A stretch of DNA of 64,000 bases, taken from positions 9,100,558 to 9,164,557 of the forward strand of contig JABAKD010000026.1 of NCBI GenBank assembly GCA_012845835.1, written 5' to 3'. This stretch comes from Undaria pinnatifida (Eukaryota > Sar > Phaeophyceae > Laminariales > Alariaceae). The notes below the pieces were generated by a model that worked only from the letters and a program-made list of their open reading frames with translations, searched no databases and was not told the origin of the DNA. Below are positions 9,239-19,100 of the stretch, one piece after another (the stretch's first letter is position 1; every line of letters starts with the position of its first letter). The position numbers were made by a program, and so were the translations under genes.

Positions 9239-11472
9239 CTGATTCCATCGCGGGTTATTCGCATGCCGATTGGAATCGAGAGCAGCGCGCTGAGCTGATG
9301 TGCCACGCCACGATACTTTACATCTCTATCAGCCGGCCGTCGGCCCTGCCGCCCGACGTTTTGGCATGCTACCCCTCGTACAAGCGTCCCTTCCTCTCAG
9401 ACATCAACAAGACATCCAGGATCTGGCGGGTAAGGGTCGACTACACACAACCGACTACGACATCGTCCTACTCGTCCGTAACCCGACACTGCCATCAACA
9501 AGGTCTGACGAACCCAACTATGTGGGGCGAGCTGATTGCTAAACGACGAGTTAGTTAGCATCTACGTTCCCCTGCTCATGCGCCGTTGGATCATGCAAGC
9601 TTGTCACTCGACGACCTCTTGTCACCTTGGCACCACGCGCATGTTGCGCATCTGGAGCGGTTTTATTGGTGGATTGGCATAAATGTGTGCACCTGGTGGT
9701 GGCTTCGGCACTGCTTGAAGTGCCAAGCGCGGAAACCCCGACGACTGACTGTCCGCTGACCCATCAACTCAATGCCTCTACCGGAGGGTCTAGGTGTCGC
9801 CACTCAGTTTTGACTATTTTGGCCCCCTCCCGGTCACACCACGAGGCAACACCTACATCCTGCTGTTCACCGATCGCTTCATTCATCCGGCTGGCCGACA
9901 TGTTTTCCGTCATTGCCGCTGAGTTCACCGCGGAGGGTACAGCCAATATTCTGGTGAATCAATATATCTCCTTGTGGGGGTGCCCGCGCACGATACTCTC
10001 AGACAACGGCCTGCAGTTCTGCTCCATGCTTTCACAAGCTGTATATCAGCTGTTGGGTGTGCACAAGCTTGCGACAAGCTCCTATCATCCCAACTGTATC
10101 GGGGGCATTGAGCGGGTGAACCACACTATGGCCCAAATCCTGGATATGGTCGTCAACGAGTGACAAGACGATTGGGACTTGCATCTGCCCTACGTCGAAT
10201 TCGCTTACACCAATTCCGTCAGCGCGGCGACGGGTCTGGTGCTCAGCGAGGTCCACATGTGCAGACTCCCACGGCTCCCCCTAACGATTTTCGACCGCAC
10301 TAGCGTCGTGGGACGCCAAAGTCTGGCCCGTGACCACCTGGCCTATTGCGACATGGCCACCGACCGGCAAACGTGCGCGAACGACAGTGTCCGCGCACAC
10401 CGCGCCCTCATCGTTTCTCGTGTTAACCGCAGAAACTCCGCCCTCACCGACGCGCTGCGTCTAGCACCTAACTTCGCTGCGGGTGGTTGGGCATGGGTGT
10501 ACAATTCTGCCTCCACCATCCGCCAGGGTGTGAAGGCGAACACCGACGCCAAGGTACTCAAGGCCAAACTTGCACATAACTGAGCGGGCCCGTACAACAT
10601 CCTGGCAGTCGGTCCCTGCTCCGCCGCCGAGACCCCGGACAGTTCACCGCATGGGAGCAACCTCCTCTATTTGGTTCTCCCTTTCGACCTGCCCGGTTCG
10701 GACGCTCGTCGGCGTGTGGCCATCGAGCGCTATAAACACTGCGCCAACCCCCACGACAGCGAGGAAATGCCTAAATACCTACCGGCGGGGCTGCCGCAGT
10801 ACGTGCTCAACAATTTTTCCAAGAAGCCCCCGCCGTACGACGTCACTCAAGACGACGTTTCGACCCCCCTTCAACGGCTAGAGGTTGAGCACATCACCGG
10901 TCATCAGTCGGTACGGGAGCGAGGTGGCGTCATCGCGGTGCTATACAAGACGCATTGCGCGGGACTCTCCGAACCTTCCTGGGAGCGAGAAATGGATCTC
11001 CACCTCTCCCGCTCCCTCATCTTGCGTTTTAGGGCCGGAACCCCGAACCATCACCGCCAAACCAACCGCCTCTACCGCCGAATGCGGCTCGGGGCGGCAC
11101 AGCGCAAGCTCTCCCGCAACAACGGGGAACGTTTCCAAGGGCCGGGCTACGCTTGTGTTCCCCGCGTCGATAGGCTCCGTCGCTACCACGACACGGTACT
11201 TCTTAAGGGAGCCCACGTTTTGGTACAAGGGAGACGACGGGTTATGGTGGCTTGGAAAAATCAGCCCCAGCACTACCGAGGACAAGGCAAAATCGGTCCG
11301 CTTTCTGGACGACCCGGGACCGATTAAACTTCCTCTTCTCCAGACGCGCTACACGACTTCGACGGGAGCCGTACGAGGCTCTTGGTGCCTGCAAGTTCAC
11401 ATCGCCAATGCGTTTCCTCGGGGGATCCAACGTAACGCAGACGAATCTCGAGGCGCGGCCGTGGCCAGTTGA
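9239..11472 (+). pseudogene. Ty3/gypsy integrase with chromodomain and Tudor-like tail, frameshifted
   Basis: Integrase inserts element cDNA into host chromatin. The HHCC zinc-binding region is readable: His codons 9605 and 9623, then CLKC with Cys codons 9712 and 9721. The first catalytic Asp is in DYFGPLPVTPRGNTYILLF (GAC 9812-9814, shifted frame). The second is in TILSDNGLQF (GAC 10002-10004), and the Glu is in GGIERVNHTM (GAG 10110-10112), exactly 35 residues apart. From about 10874 to 11001 a chromodomain-like segment reads RLEVEHITGH, IAVLYKTHCAGL, PSWEREMDL. After another frameshift, about 11216-11335 reads FWYKGDDGLWWLGKI and VRFLDDPGPIKLPL, resembling a Tudor/Royal-family fold. The stop is at 11470-11472. 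TGA 10161 and TGA 10581 also interrupt it. Repeated frame changes make this copy non-functional. Confidence 0.85.
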
Positions 11473-12221
11473 CTTTCAAGCCGCCTTTTCTTCTCGACAG
11501 TTCTCCATTTTTTGGCGTTATGAGGTTTAAGTCTTTGTATTTGCGTTGTTCGTGGTGTCCTGAGAGTCTTCGTCGGGTTTTGGGGCGGTTCTTTCCATTT
11601 TTCTTTTTTGTCGTCCTGCCGAACCCCCTCCTCAGTGCCGGGCAAGGGTTGGGGTAAACCGCCGCTATCTGAGGTGCAGGGCTGTCGCTTTTTTGTCGTT
11701 GTTCAACTTCTTTCTGCCGACGCCCTCCTCAGCCCAGAGCCGGGGGACGACCAGGGTACCCTATTCGCCCGTAACGTGGCACAGGACTATGTACGGCCTG
11801 TGTGTCTTTTTCGTTTTTTTTGTGTGTTGTATTCGTTCTACCTTGGTTTTTCATCTAAACACTTCCCCCCCTCGCGGGGCTGTAGGTGTTGCCATCTTCC
11901 ATCCCAGGTATTTGTCATTTCCTCGTCTAACCCCCCGCCATGCCGATGGCCCGCGGAAGGTTTTCGGCATGATTTCTACCTCGTATTAGCGCCTGTGTTC
12001 TGTTCCATATCGACGAGGGCTTGCCTCGCCATATTGACGTTTTCGTGGTTGGTTTGCCGTAGAGCCTTTCTTGCCCCCCCCCGCCGCACCGGCGATACGC
12101 GGCAGGTTCTAGAGCCTTTTCCGCCCCCCCCCCCCCCCACACCAGCGGTAAACGGCAGGTTTTTGATGGGTGACTTTTGCTTTGTTTTAGGGCCTGCGTT
12201 TCCTTCAACTGCTTTTCTTCG
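11473..12221 (+). other. Pyrimidine-rich 3' non-coding region of the Ty3/gypsy element
   Basis: The stretch follows the integrase stop and ends at an LTR start. It is T- and C-rich, with a CTCCTCAGTGCCGGG-like piece repeated near 11630 and 11730 and C tracts near 12078 and 12127. I see no purine-rich primer tract just before 12222, which weakens the case that the LTR belongs to this element. Confidence 0.45.
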
Positions 12222-12635
12222 TGTGCTCCTGGCTCCATAGCCAGACCGTTAGAGATGTGGGAGTGGGTTTTGAGTAGCCGCATCTTCGACTTATGGTCTA
12301 GTTCATAGAACCGGAGTTCCCCTAATCTTCCATATTTCTGCGTATGCGGCTCATCAGGGTGGGCTAGTGTTAAGGTACGGCCTCGAAAGGCCTGTGATTA
12401 TCCGTATTGTGATAATTTGGATGGGTTTCATATGATAAGGTTGGCGTTTTATATTCGGGATAGTCAGGAAATAGATCGGGGGCACGTGCCTCAGATATCA
12501 GAAGTCATCCAGGCTCTGGTGGAATCGAATAAAGCTACGTCTTTGCGAAGGCTAAGAAAGTGAGTACTCTCCGAGGACCTGCTCAATTAGCAGACCTGCA
12601 GAGGACACTCTGTGTTCCCGACCAATACTCTTACA
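12222..12635 (+). repeat. LTR (TG...CA), possible 3' LTR or solo LTR
   Basis: A 414-base block begins TGTGCTCCTGGCTCCATAGC and ends TCTTACA. It aligns along its whole length with the inverted block at 52213-52628. It has a TTTTATATTC TATA-like box near 12448 and an AATAAA at 12538-12543, both in + orientation. Flanks ttcg and gtgg do not form a target duplication. It lies 750 bases past the integrase stop in the same orientation, so it may be that element's 3' LTR, but no upstream partner was found. Confidence 0.7.
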
Positions 12636-13066
12636 GTGGCGAGCGGAGAGCCCCGGGAACCCTTATTACGAGGTCAGTGGGATTCAGTCAATGAACTCGA
12701 AAGCACATATATCGTTAGTTATACAAGGACTTCGCTCCCCGTGCGGCTGACACCGCCCGCTACGCCCTCGCAACGCAAAATGCCACTAAAACAAGTAAAG
12801 GGGGCAGAATAAATAGGCCCGTGACTAGGTGCGAACAATCATTTGATAATGCGAAGAGCTGCTTGTCCAGAACTAGTTGTCCTGTGCTGTGCTGTGCTGC
12901 GTCCTTGATGGCAGTGAAACGTTCTGATCGGCAGTACGGGTGTAATTTTTGTGGGGGAAAAAACATGGAGACCTAGAGAGATCATAAGAAAAATCAAAAC
13001 GACGAGTACACAACACGTGTACCTGGTAATGTTGTGTATTCGAAATGAAGCACACCGCCGCAAGAC
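12636..13066. other. No gene seen
   Basis: Flank between the LTR and the pentanucleotide array. I find no domain in the short reading frames. Near 12885 TGTGCTGTGCTGTGCTGCG already resembles a degenerate pentanucleotide run. Confidence 0.5.
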
Positions 13067-13715
13067 ACAGCACCGCAGCTCAGGGCACTTCACTGAACCG
13101 CACCGCAGCACAGGGCAACACACGGCCCCGCACCGCACCGCGCCGCCCCGCCCCGCCCCGCCCCGCACCGCCCCGCCCCGCCCCGCCCCGCCCCGCCCCG
13201 CCCCGCCCCGCCCCGCCCCGCCCCGCCCCGCCCCGCCCCGCCCCGCATCGCCCCGCCCCGCCCCGCCCCGCCCCGCCCCGCCCCGCCCCGCCCCGCACCG
13301 CACCGCACTGCACCGCACCGCACCGCACCGCACCTCACCGCACCTCACCGCATCGCACCGCACCGCACCGCACCGCACCGTACCGCATCGCACAGCACAG
13401 CACCGCACCGCACCGCACCGCACCGCACCGCACCGCACCGCACCGCACCGCACCGCACCGCACCGCACCGCACCGCACCGCACCGCACCGCACCGCACCG
13501 CACCGCACCGCACCGCACCGCACCGCACCGCACCGCACCGCACCGCACCGCACCGCACCGCACCGCACCGCACCGCACCGCACCGCACCGCACCGCACCG
13601 CACCGCACCGCACCGCACCGCGCCGCACCGCACCGCACCGCACCGCACCGCACCGCATCGCACCGACTCGCCCGGCATCGCTCGGCACCGCACCCCACCG
13701 CACGGCGCTGCGCTG
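13067..13715. repeat. CCGCC / CACCG pentanucleotide satellite array
   Basis: A pentanucleotide array of about 600 bases. The left block (about 13136-13293) is mostly CCCCG units, and the right block (about 13294-13660) is almost pure CACCG. The edges hold degenerate units such as CACAG and CATCG. A 5-base unit with no stop in any phase leaves all six frames open, giving PHRTA-type and RCGAV-type repeats. The left block is G-run rich on the minus strand and could form quadruplex structures. Confidence 0.95.
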
Positions 13716-13984
13716 CGCTGCTGAGCTAAATGTGCCTGGGCTGACCTGAGCGGGGCGTGCATTGTGATTCAACAACGTAGTGCCTGGTATGTACAAACCT
13801 GTTGTAGTAGCGCCGTTGCGGGGTATTAAATTTTGAAAACAGAAATTTAAATCTGAGAAGCACTGGGAAGCGCTGTTCAAGGCATTCGAGCCACCGCTCA
13901 GCGATCCAGAGAGGAGAATATATCATAGAGTTGGCGTGGGTAGCAAAATGAATGGAGGCCGCTGAAGAAATCTATATTTGCAAG
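13716..13984. other. No gene seen
   Basis: Unique-looking flank to the right of the pentanucleotide array. Reading frames entering from the array are not evidence of a gene. Confidence 0.5.
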
Positions 13985-14240
13985 AAGGTATATGGGACTC
14001 TCCACTACACCGCAAAGTCACTGTGAATTTGTAGTCTCGTGGATAAACTGTCCGCTTCTAAGCCTGTGGTGTGCGTGGTCATGAATCACGGTATCATGGG
14101 GAAATAATAATGATATATTGGACTATCCACTAGACCACAAAATCATATCCATTAGACGACAGAACACTGTGACTGTGGTCTAGTGGATAGACTGTCGGCT
14201 TCTGAGCCTGGTGTGCGTGGGCTCGAACCGGGTGTCATCG
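13985..14240. repeat. Duplicated tRNA-derived hairpin repeat
   Basis: Two related units, about 13990-14100 and 14112-14240. The second contains a tRNA-like stretch: GTGGTCTAGTGGATAGAC (D-arm and A-box-like) followed 35 bases later by GGCTCGAACC (B-box-like). Just upstream, GACTATCCACTAGACCACA is the near-perfect inverse of the D-arm, so the unit can fold into a long hairpin. The anticodon stem does not pair well, so I do not call a functional tRNA. The first unit is a more decayed version of the same arrangement. Confidence 0.65.
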
Positions 14241-14279
14241 AAAAAATGATTCTTTTAAAAAGAGCATTTATAGTATACT

Positions 14280-14700
14280 CATAATCACCTCGCTTGCTGT
14301 ATTTGTAAGATGTATATCTGTCTTGAAATTGGCGACCTCAGAGCCCCACATCGGCACGGTAAAAATCATGGGCGAAAAATCGTACATTTGAGCCAATAAT
14401 AATGTGAAAAGGAGGTACAGGCAGATATGTTAAAATTGCGGTAAACCACTCTACCAACCTATTACGTAGGGTATTCCGTACATGCCGTCAGCATGATCGC
14501 CTCCCAACCTATGCCAAGCGAAGTATGACTAACGAAGTAACGTAATTGAGCGCGTGTACCCTAAGCGTTCATTTCAAAACACTGACGATTCGCATTTGTC
14601 CCTCTCGTGCTCATTGGCGGTAACATTGCAGGACCACATCACCTCGCCTGTTGTATTTGGCAATATGTATCTCTTTCATATAACTAGCGATGTCAGAAAA
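14280..14700 (-). repeat. Dispersed repeat R1, minus-strand copy
   Basis: This block is the inverse of sequence at 38890-39545. Shared landmarks, read on the minus strand, include AATACA.CAAGCGAGGTGA, GAGGTACAGGCAGATATG inverted, and a GCCCACATCGGCACGGTAAA segment. It covers a little more than one unit. Confidence 0.75.
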
Positions 14701-14829
14701 TAATGGTAACTACATGATTGTACCTATCGATTGAAATATTTTATCTTTCGATCCATGTACAACAACAAATAATGAAGCTTTGAACACGTTGTTTACTACA
14801 CCTAAGAACTGGGTTGCATAATACATGCA
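14701..14829. other. AT-rich spacer between R1 and R2
   Basis: No feature recognised. Confidence 0.4.
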
Positions 14830-15665
14830 ACATCAAACCTTCTAGAATAATAAACATTACCAGGCAGGCGATATAAAGGGATGTCTTCTTGCTACAACCG
14901 TCAGATTCGTCCCCTTTAAGGGTTTATAGTTTCCGCGCACGTATGGAAATGTCCCCCCCCCCCCCACGATCCCTCTTTCAAACGCCCCACCTAAAATCAA
15001 AATCTATCAGAGTAGTAAACACTACCAGCCAGCTGATATCATCTCATTATCTTTCTAGCCATCCATGCCGTAGCTCCAACTCATTTCCGCCCTCCTCCCC
15101 CCTCCCCTTTTTTTCCCCCCCGCCCAGTTTGTTCAAACATCGCACGTACAATCGAAATCGTCCAGAGTAATAAACACTTTTACGCAATGGATATCACGTC
15201 ATTATCTTTCTAGCCATCCATGGCGTAGCGTTCATTCACCCCCCCCCCCCTCCAATGCCCCCTCCTTCCCCACCACCCGCACGATCGCCTAGACCTAGCA
15301 CCGCGCCTGTAGCAACCCCATACATATATATATATACATATATATATAAAACACCGCCTCTCCCTCACCGGTTATTCGACTTACAGGATTCACTTGATAA
15401 TAAACGGATACATTTTCCTCCACAGCTGTCAGATTTTGTCCCCCTCCGAAACGGGTTTTATAGTTTCCGCGCACAGACTGACTGACATCACCCTGTTGAC
15501 TCTGATAGCTACACTGTAGTTGCAAGGGGAGCCGCCGACCTATATTCTTAATGAGGACACACAGCCCGAAATACGCGTGATCGGAATGTCACACACAGCT
15601 TGCAAAGATGAGGTTCGACAAAATATTCGATCTCACAGCTGGAGTGTACTTTTATTTATATATTA
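14830..15665 (+). repeat. Dispersed composite repeat R2, + strand block
   Basis: R2 blocks combine a short unit (TAATAAACACTACCAGSCAG, GATATCA.CTCATTATC, TTTCTAGCCATCCATG), C tracts, and a ~230-base core. The core here is 15418-15644. It starts CTCCACAGCTGTCAGATTTT, passes through AGTTTCCGCGCACAGACTGA and GATAGCTACACTGTAGTTGC, and ends GATCTCACAGCTGGAG. The same core recurs at 37378-37608 (minus), 41702-41929, 50724-50954 and, in part, about 51490-51670. Core ends are imperfect inverted repeats of each other, but similarity extends past them. No open reading frame is kept between copies. Confidence 0.85.
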
Positions 15666-15979
15666 ATAACAGTTAGCAACCAGGCTTTAGATACAGTTCG
15701 TTACCAAACGTCAGAAACACCCCATCCATCCAGCCATGTTGTGCAACACCACCACCAGACAAGAAAAAGGAACGAACAAGGAGAGGTACAAAGTCGCGCA
15801 CATCTTGCAGCTTGTGGTAGACAGGGAAGTGTAGAGGGCTGTATTTGTGGACGTTTCCTAGGATGATGCCGCCAACTATCCTATCTATCTAATATCAATT
15901 TTGCTATTGGTTGGGCAATGCCTCGGTATTATTGATCAATAGAAATAGTACTACTATATTGCATTTATGTGTTGTTTTG
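15666..15979. other. No gene seen
   Basis: AT-rich sequence between R2 and the MITE. No domain, repeat or RNA gene recognised. Confidence 0.45.
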
Positions 15980-15981
15980 TA

Positions 15982-16237
15982 CGGGTCATCCCACGGTAGG
16001 GGTTGCACGTTCTTGGCCAAGAAGAAAAATCCCTGCCCGATTGAGCTCCGCAGGTGAGGAACTACCGGTTAGCGTCGTAATTTCACGGGTACATATTTTT
16101 TAGGACAAAGTCATAGATTCATGGTCGGCTTGTGAGACCGAATGCCTTCGAAATCATTTTTTCGGGTGAGATGTTGAGCTCCTCATGCGAGGAGCTCAGC
16201 GACTGATGATGCTGCACCCCTAGCGTGGGATGACCCG
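15982..16237. mobile_element. 256-bp MITE with TA target duplication
   Basis: The left end CGGGTCATCCCACGGTAGGG and the right end, read inverted as CGGGTCATCCCACGCTAGGG, are terminal inverted repeats of about 25 bases. Both are flanked by TA (15980-15981 and 16238-16239), the duplication expected for Tc1/mariner-type insertion. Inside, TGAGCTCCTC, a 4-base loop ATGC and GAGGAGCTCA form a perfect 10-bp hairpin at 16175-16198. There is no coding capacity, so it would depend on a transposase elsewhere. Its ends differ from those of the pogo element at 31817. Confidence 0.85.
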
Positions 16238-16239
16238 TA

Positions 16240-16807
16240 CATCGTTCTTTTAAATAGTCATTTCAATTTTCCAGCTAAAAAAATCGCAAGAGGTTTTACC
16301 CTTAACCAGCTTCTGGACAAGTCGAGGTCACAGTTGTTTTCCCTTCTCCCCCCCCGGTACGTGCCTCCATCTTTATCTCGCATAGCCCCCAAAGCTTTTC
16401 ACCTTTCTCTATGCTCGTCGAGTTGCATCGAATGTGGCCAACTCGCGCTGTCGCACTTTGGGCCTGTCATTTTGGAAGAAGAGTCCCTTGCGGGGCTCTC
16501 CCATGCGGCGCTTGAACCTAAAATTATGTGGCTTTTAGTATGAAACCACCCGGGACGCCTACATACAGAAGTATTGTGATGGGGTGCTCTCCGTAGAAGG
16601 ATAGATTATATATTCGACGTAAAACCACGCCATGGTTGAGGTGAAACCACGTGATATTAGATGTCACACTTACGTCAAGGCCTTCATAGATGGGCGATAA
16701 TGTAGGTGACGATAATGGGACAAGCAGGAAGCCCCACATCTCACTACCCTGTCCTACCCTGCCTTGCCTAGTTGTGCTGTCTGTCCTTTAGCGTTCAATT
16801 TAGAGAG
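16240..16807. other. No gene seen
   Basis: Short frames only. No recognised domain or repeat. Confidence 0.4.
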
Positions 16808-17209
16808 CTAATGTATAAGCTTTGAGCTATTGCGAGCCAATGAGGAGATACGAATAAAGGCACCAGAACCCACGAGTGGCACGCTTCCCAACACCGGCCA
16901 ACCACGCGTCCCCCACCCGGAGTACCGTGACAATTGGCCTTGTCTGGCAAGGATTGCGCCGACCTTGGGCTTGCGCGACCTCCTCCCGGTGCTCTTCTCT
17001 CCGCAAGGCAAGCTCTTTCGGCCTTGCAACGCCTTGCATTTTGACTTTCCGTTTTTTTCGCAGGTGGTCGATTTTTGGCTTTTTCGTTTTTTTATAACAG
17101 ATTTTCTTTCTCCCATTAGCGAGCTTGATTGCCCTTTTTTGTTATCCGCAGTAAGCCGCGGGCCTGTGCTTTGTGACCAATACGCTGAGTTTGGTTTTGG
17201 TTGTACCAA
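16808..17209 (-). CDS. Weak candidate: basic Cys-containing protein fragment
   Basis: A 133-codon minus-strand frame is rich in Lys, Arg and Ser. Around its middle it reads SKCKALQGRKSLP, which faintly resembles the start of the EsV-1-7 type cysteine repeats known from brown algae (C-x4-C...), except that the second Cys would be Arg and the later Cys and His are missing. The + strand of the same interval also reads openly. I would treat it as a decayed gene fragment at best. No start context or introns could be established. Confidence 0.2.
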   Translation of the reverse strand: MVQPKPNSAYWSQSTGPRLTADNKKGQSSSLMGERKSVIKKRKSQKSTTCEKNGKSKCKALQGRKSLPCGEKSTGRRSRKPKVGAILARQGQLSRYSGWGTRGWPVLGSVPLVGSGAFIRISSLARNSSKLIH

Positions 17210-18239
17210 GGTGGCAGCAGTCTGCGGTTCGGTGGGGTTAAACCTCTGAGGTGAACCAATCTAGATTTCATCCTTGAGCACCTGTACGGTACTCCAACTC
17301 GTAACCGGTTCGTGTCGAAGCGAGAAGAGGGTTTTACTTGTTGTCCCCGGTTTGAAGCGTGCACCGGCGTTATTACGTGATAGCGGTAAACAAGCTGTTT
17401 GTTAATCCCTACGAAGCGCAGAGGGCTTACCCATTGCACAATCAGCCGTGGGGTGGTGGGTCAGCAGCAGGTAGATAAAAGGCACCATGAAAATATTGTA
17501 TTATCACGGCTTCATGCCGAGGAGCAACGTGGAGAGAAGAGGACTCCTTGGTAAAAGAAGAACAAGGAGGAGAGGAGGAGAAGGCTAAACAGCCCGGGAA
17601 ATATTCCGTCATCCCGATATCCCGCCACCATGTAGCCAACCCATCACCGAAAACCCCTACTAAACTCAACCGTCATCATAGCCGTCTCATATCCAAGCAT
17701 ACAATCAACAGCCTACCTGCTTCGTAATTGATAGGGCATGGTGCAATACTATCATATCATCAGTGTAAAATGATTCATATCCTCCCAGTACTACTGTGAC
17801 AAGAAAAAAAGATTGTAACACCATAGTCCTTAAAAACACTCCATAAATCTAGAACAATTCAGGGATAGTATCCAACATTAATTCACGAACCTAAGATCTA
17901 AATTGAAAAAATTTAAGTCCAAAACCAAAAACTCCAATCCGAATGCGTAGACCGAAAAACCAAATCTGAAATCCTAATTCCGAAATCCGAAAACTCAAAC
18001 ATCCGCCCTATAATCAGCACCCAGCCTTCCTTGTTAAACGCCATAGAATAGGGGTGCCAACAAGTGTGATCGGACAGCAGTCTCAAAGCTCACTTTCGAA
18101 CGAGACAAACGCCTGCCGGTTGGGTACATACCAAAAATCCATTCAGGTTCCGAATTATCAAATCCAGAGAAAAATATTGTTACACTAGACAACGTAATCG
18201 CGAAAGATATTTTTCGAGAAACAGTTACTTGCCTCCCAA
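17210..18239. other. No gene seen
   Basis: AT-rich, with a run of CCGAAA/CCAAAA-like words near 17900-18000. No coding signal or RNA gene recognised. Confidence 0.4.
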
Positions 18240-19100
18240 AATACCATGCACTCCTGAAAATACCAAAATCCAACTAATTTTGCAGAGTTCTCATCCGCTT
18301 TTAAAGGTCACGAAACATCAAAACTCCAATCAGCTCGCGAAAAAGCCAGCCGCCCTCGGGTTCAGACGTATCGAACTCGTCAAGATTGCGATATTTTCGA
18401 AATTGACGAGCCTTCCCGAATCTACCACGTGGTCAAGCGAATCCTACCCCTCATAAGCGGTAACAGATGGGCGTGACTCCTCCTTGCAGGATATAAAAAT
18501 AAACGATTTGGCTCAGCTGGGTCTCACTACTGGGCTTGGAGGAGAAAACCATAGACTGATTACGCAGGGCTGACCCCCGGTAGTTAACCAAAACCGTTGC
18601 CGTCCGCAAGCCCTAAAATGGCATACTCCCAGCTCATATTATACGCCATATCGTCCATCATCAGCGGTCCATAACAGAAATGGAAAAATCTCAAGCATGA
18701 TTACCAAAATGTAAAAACAGCGAACCTAGCGTACTAAATCATGAGATATTTCAACGTTATCAAAAATCATGTGTTCTCCATCGTAAAATCCCGATGAAAG
18801 CGGAAATTCGAGCTAACTGCAGTATTCCGTTGTATTACCTTCCTCGGCGAATTCGTGTGCCCGACCACTGCTCCCACTGCGTTCGAAACGTCCGGACGTG
18901 TCTGGTTCTCGAGCCACATCAAGCATCCGATCAACTCGAAAAAGACCAGTTGCCCTCGGGTTCAGAATCAACGAGTCGTCGAGTTTGAGACCTTTCTCGA
19001 GCGGGCTTCTCCTACCCGAACTAACGCATATTATCACCATTCACCGCAAATCCCGCAATAAGTCGTTATATATTCAGGGTTGACTCGGCACCTGTTTGAT
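18240..19100. repeat. Possible diverged direct duplication
   Basis: Around 18325-18420 and 18925-19020 both copies read GAAAAAG.CCAG..GCCCTCGGGTTCAGA, then a GA.TCGTCAAG/GAGTTTG piece and a CCTTCCCGAA / CCTACCCGAA end. The spacing is about 600 bases. Outside this core the match fades, so the boundaries are uncertain. Confidence 0.45.

Larger units (their letters stand above)
3217..11472 (+). mobile_element. Decayed Ty3/gypsy (chromovirus-like) retrotransposon internal region
   Basis: Gag with a CCHC knuckle, a NADAR domain, a DSG protease-like fragment, RNase H remnants and a D,D-35-E integrase followed by a chromodomain lie in order on the + strand. RNase H before integrase is the Ty3/gypsy order, and the chromodomain places it with chromovirus-like elements. 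Every module is broken by frameshifts or stops. No reverse transcriptase motif is visible between the knuckle and RNase H, so this copy is not autonomous. The 5' LTR is not identified. An LTR at 12222-12635 on the same strand may be the 3' LTR, but no matching copy lies upstream of gag. Confidence 0.85.

Noticed and set aside
11608-12240. 210-codon + strand frame after the integrase
   Set aside because: Phe-, Pro- and Ser-rich translation of the pyrimidine-rich 3' region, with no domain and no relation to the polyprotein frames.
12839-13762. 307-codon minus-strand and 257-codon + strand reading frames
   Set aside because: They are produced by the pentanucleotide array, which lacks stops in every phase. 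There is no flanking coding signal.
14170-14240. tRNA-Arg-like gene
   Set aside because: The D-arm and B-box are tRNA-like, but the anticodon stem does not pair and the segment lies in a duplicated hairpin.
15418-15644. R2 core as a complete MITE
   Set aside because: The inverted ends are imperfect, no target duplication was seen, and homology between copies extends past the ends.
18240-19100. Gene duplicated around 18330 and 18930
   Set aside because: The shared blocks have no consistent reading frame and fade quickly. It is kept only as a low-confidence repeat.
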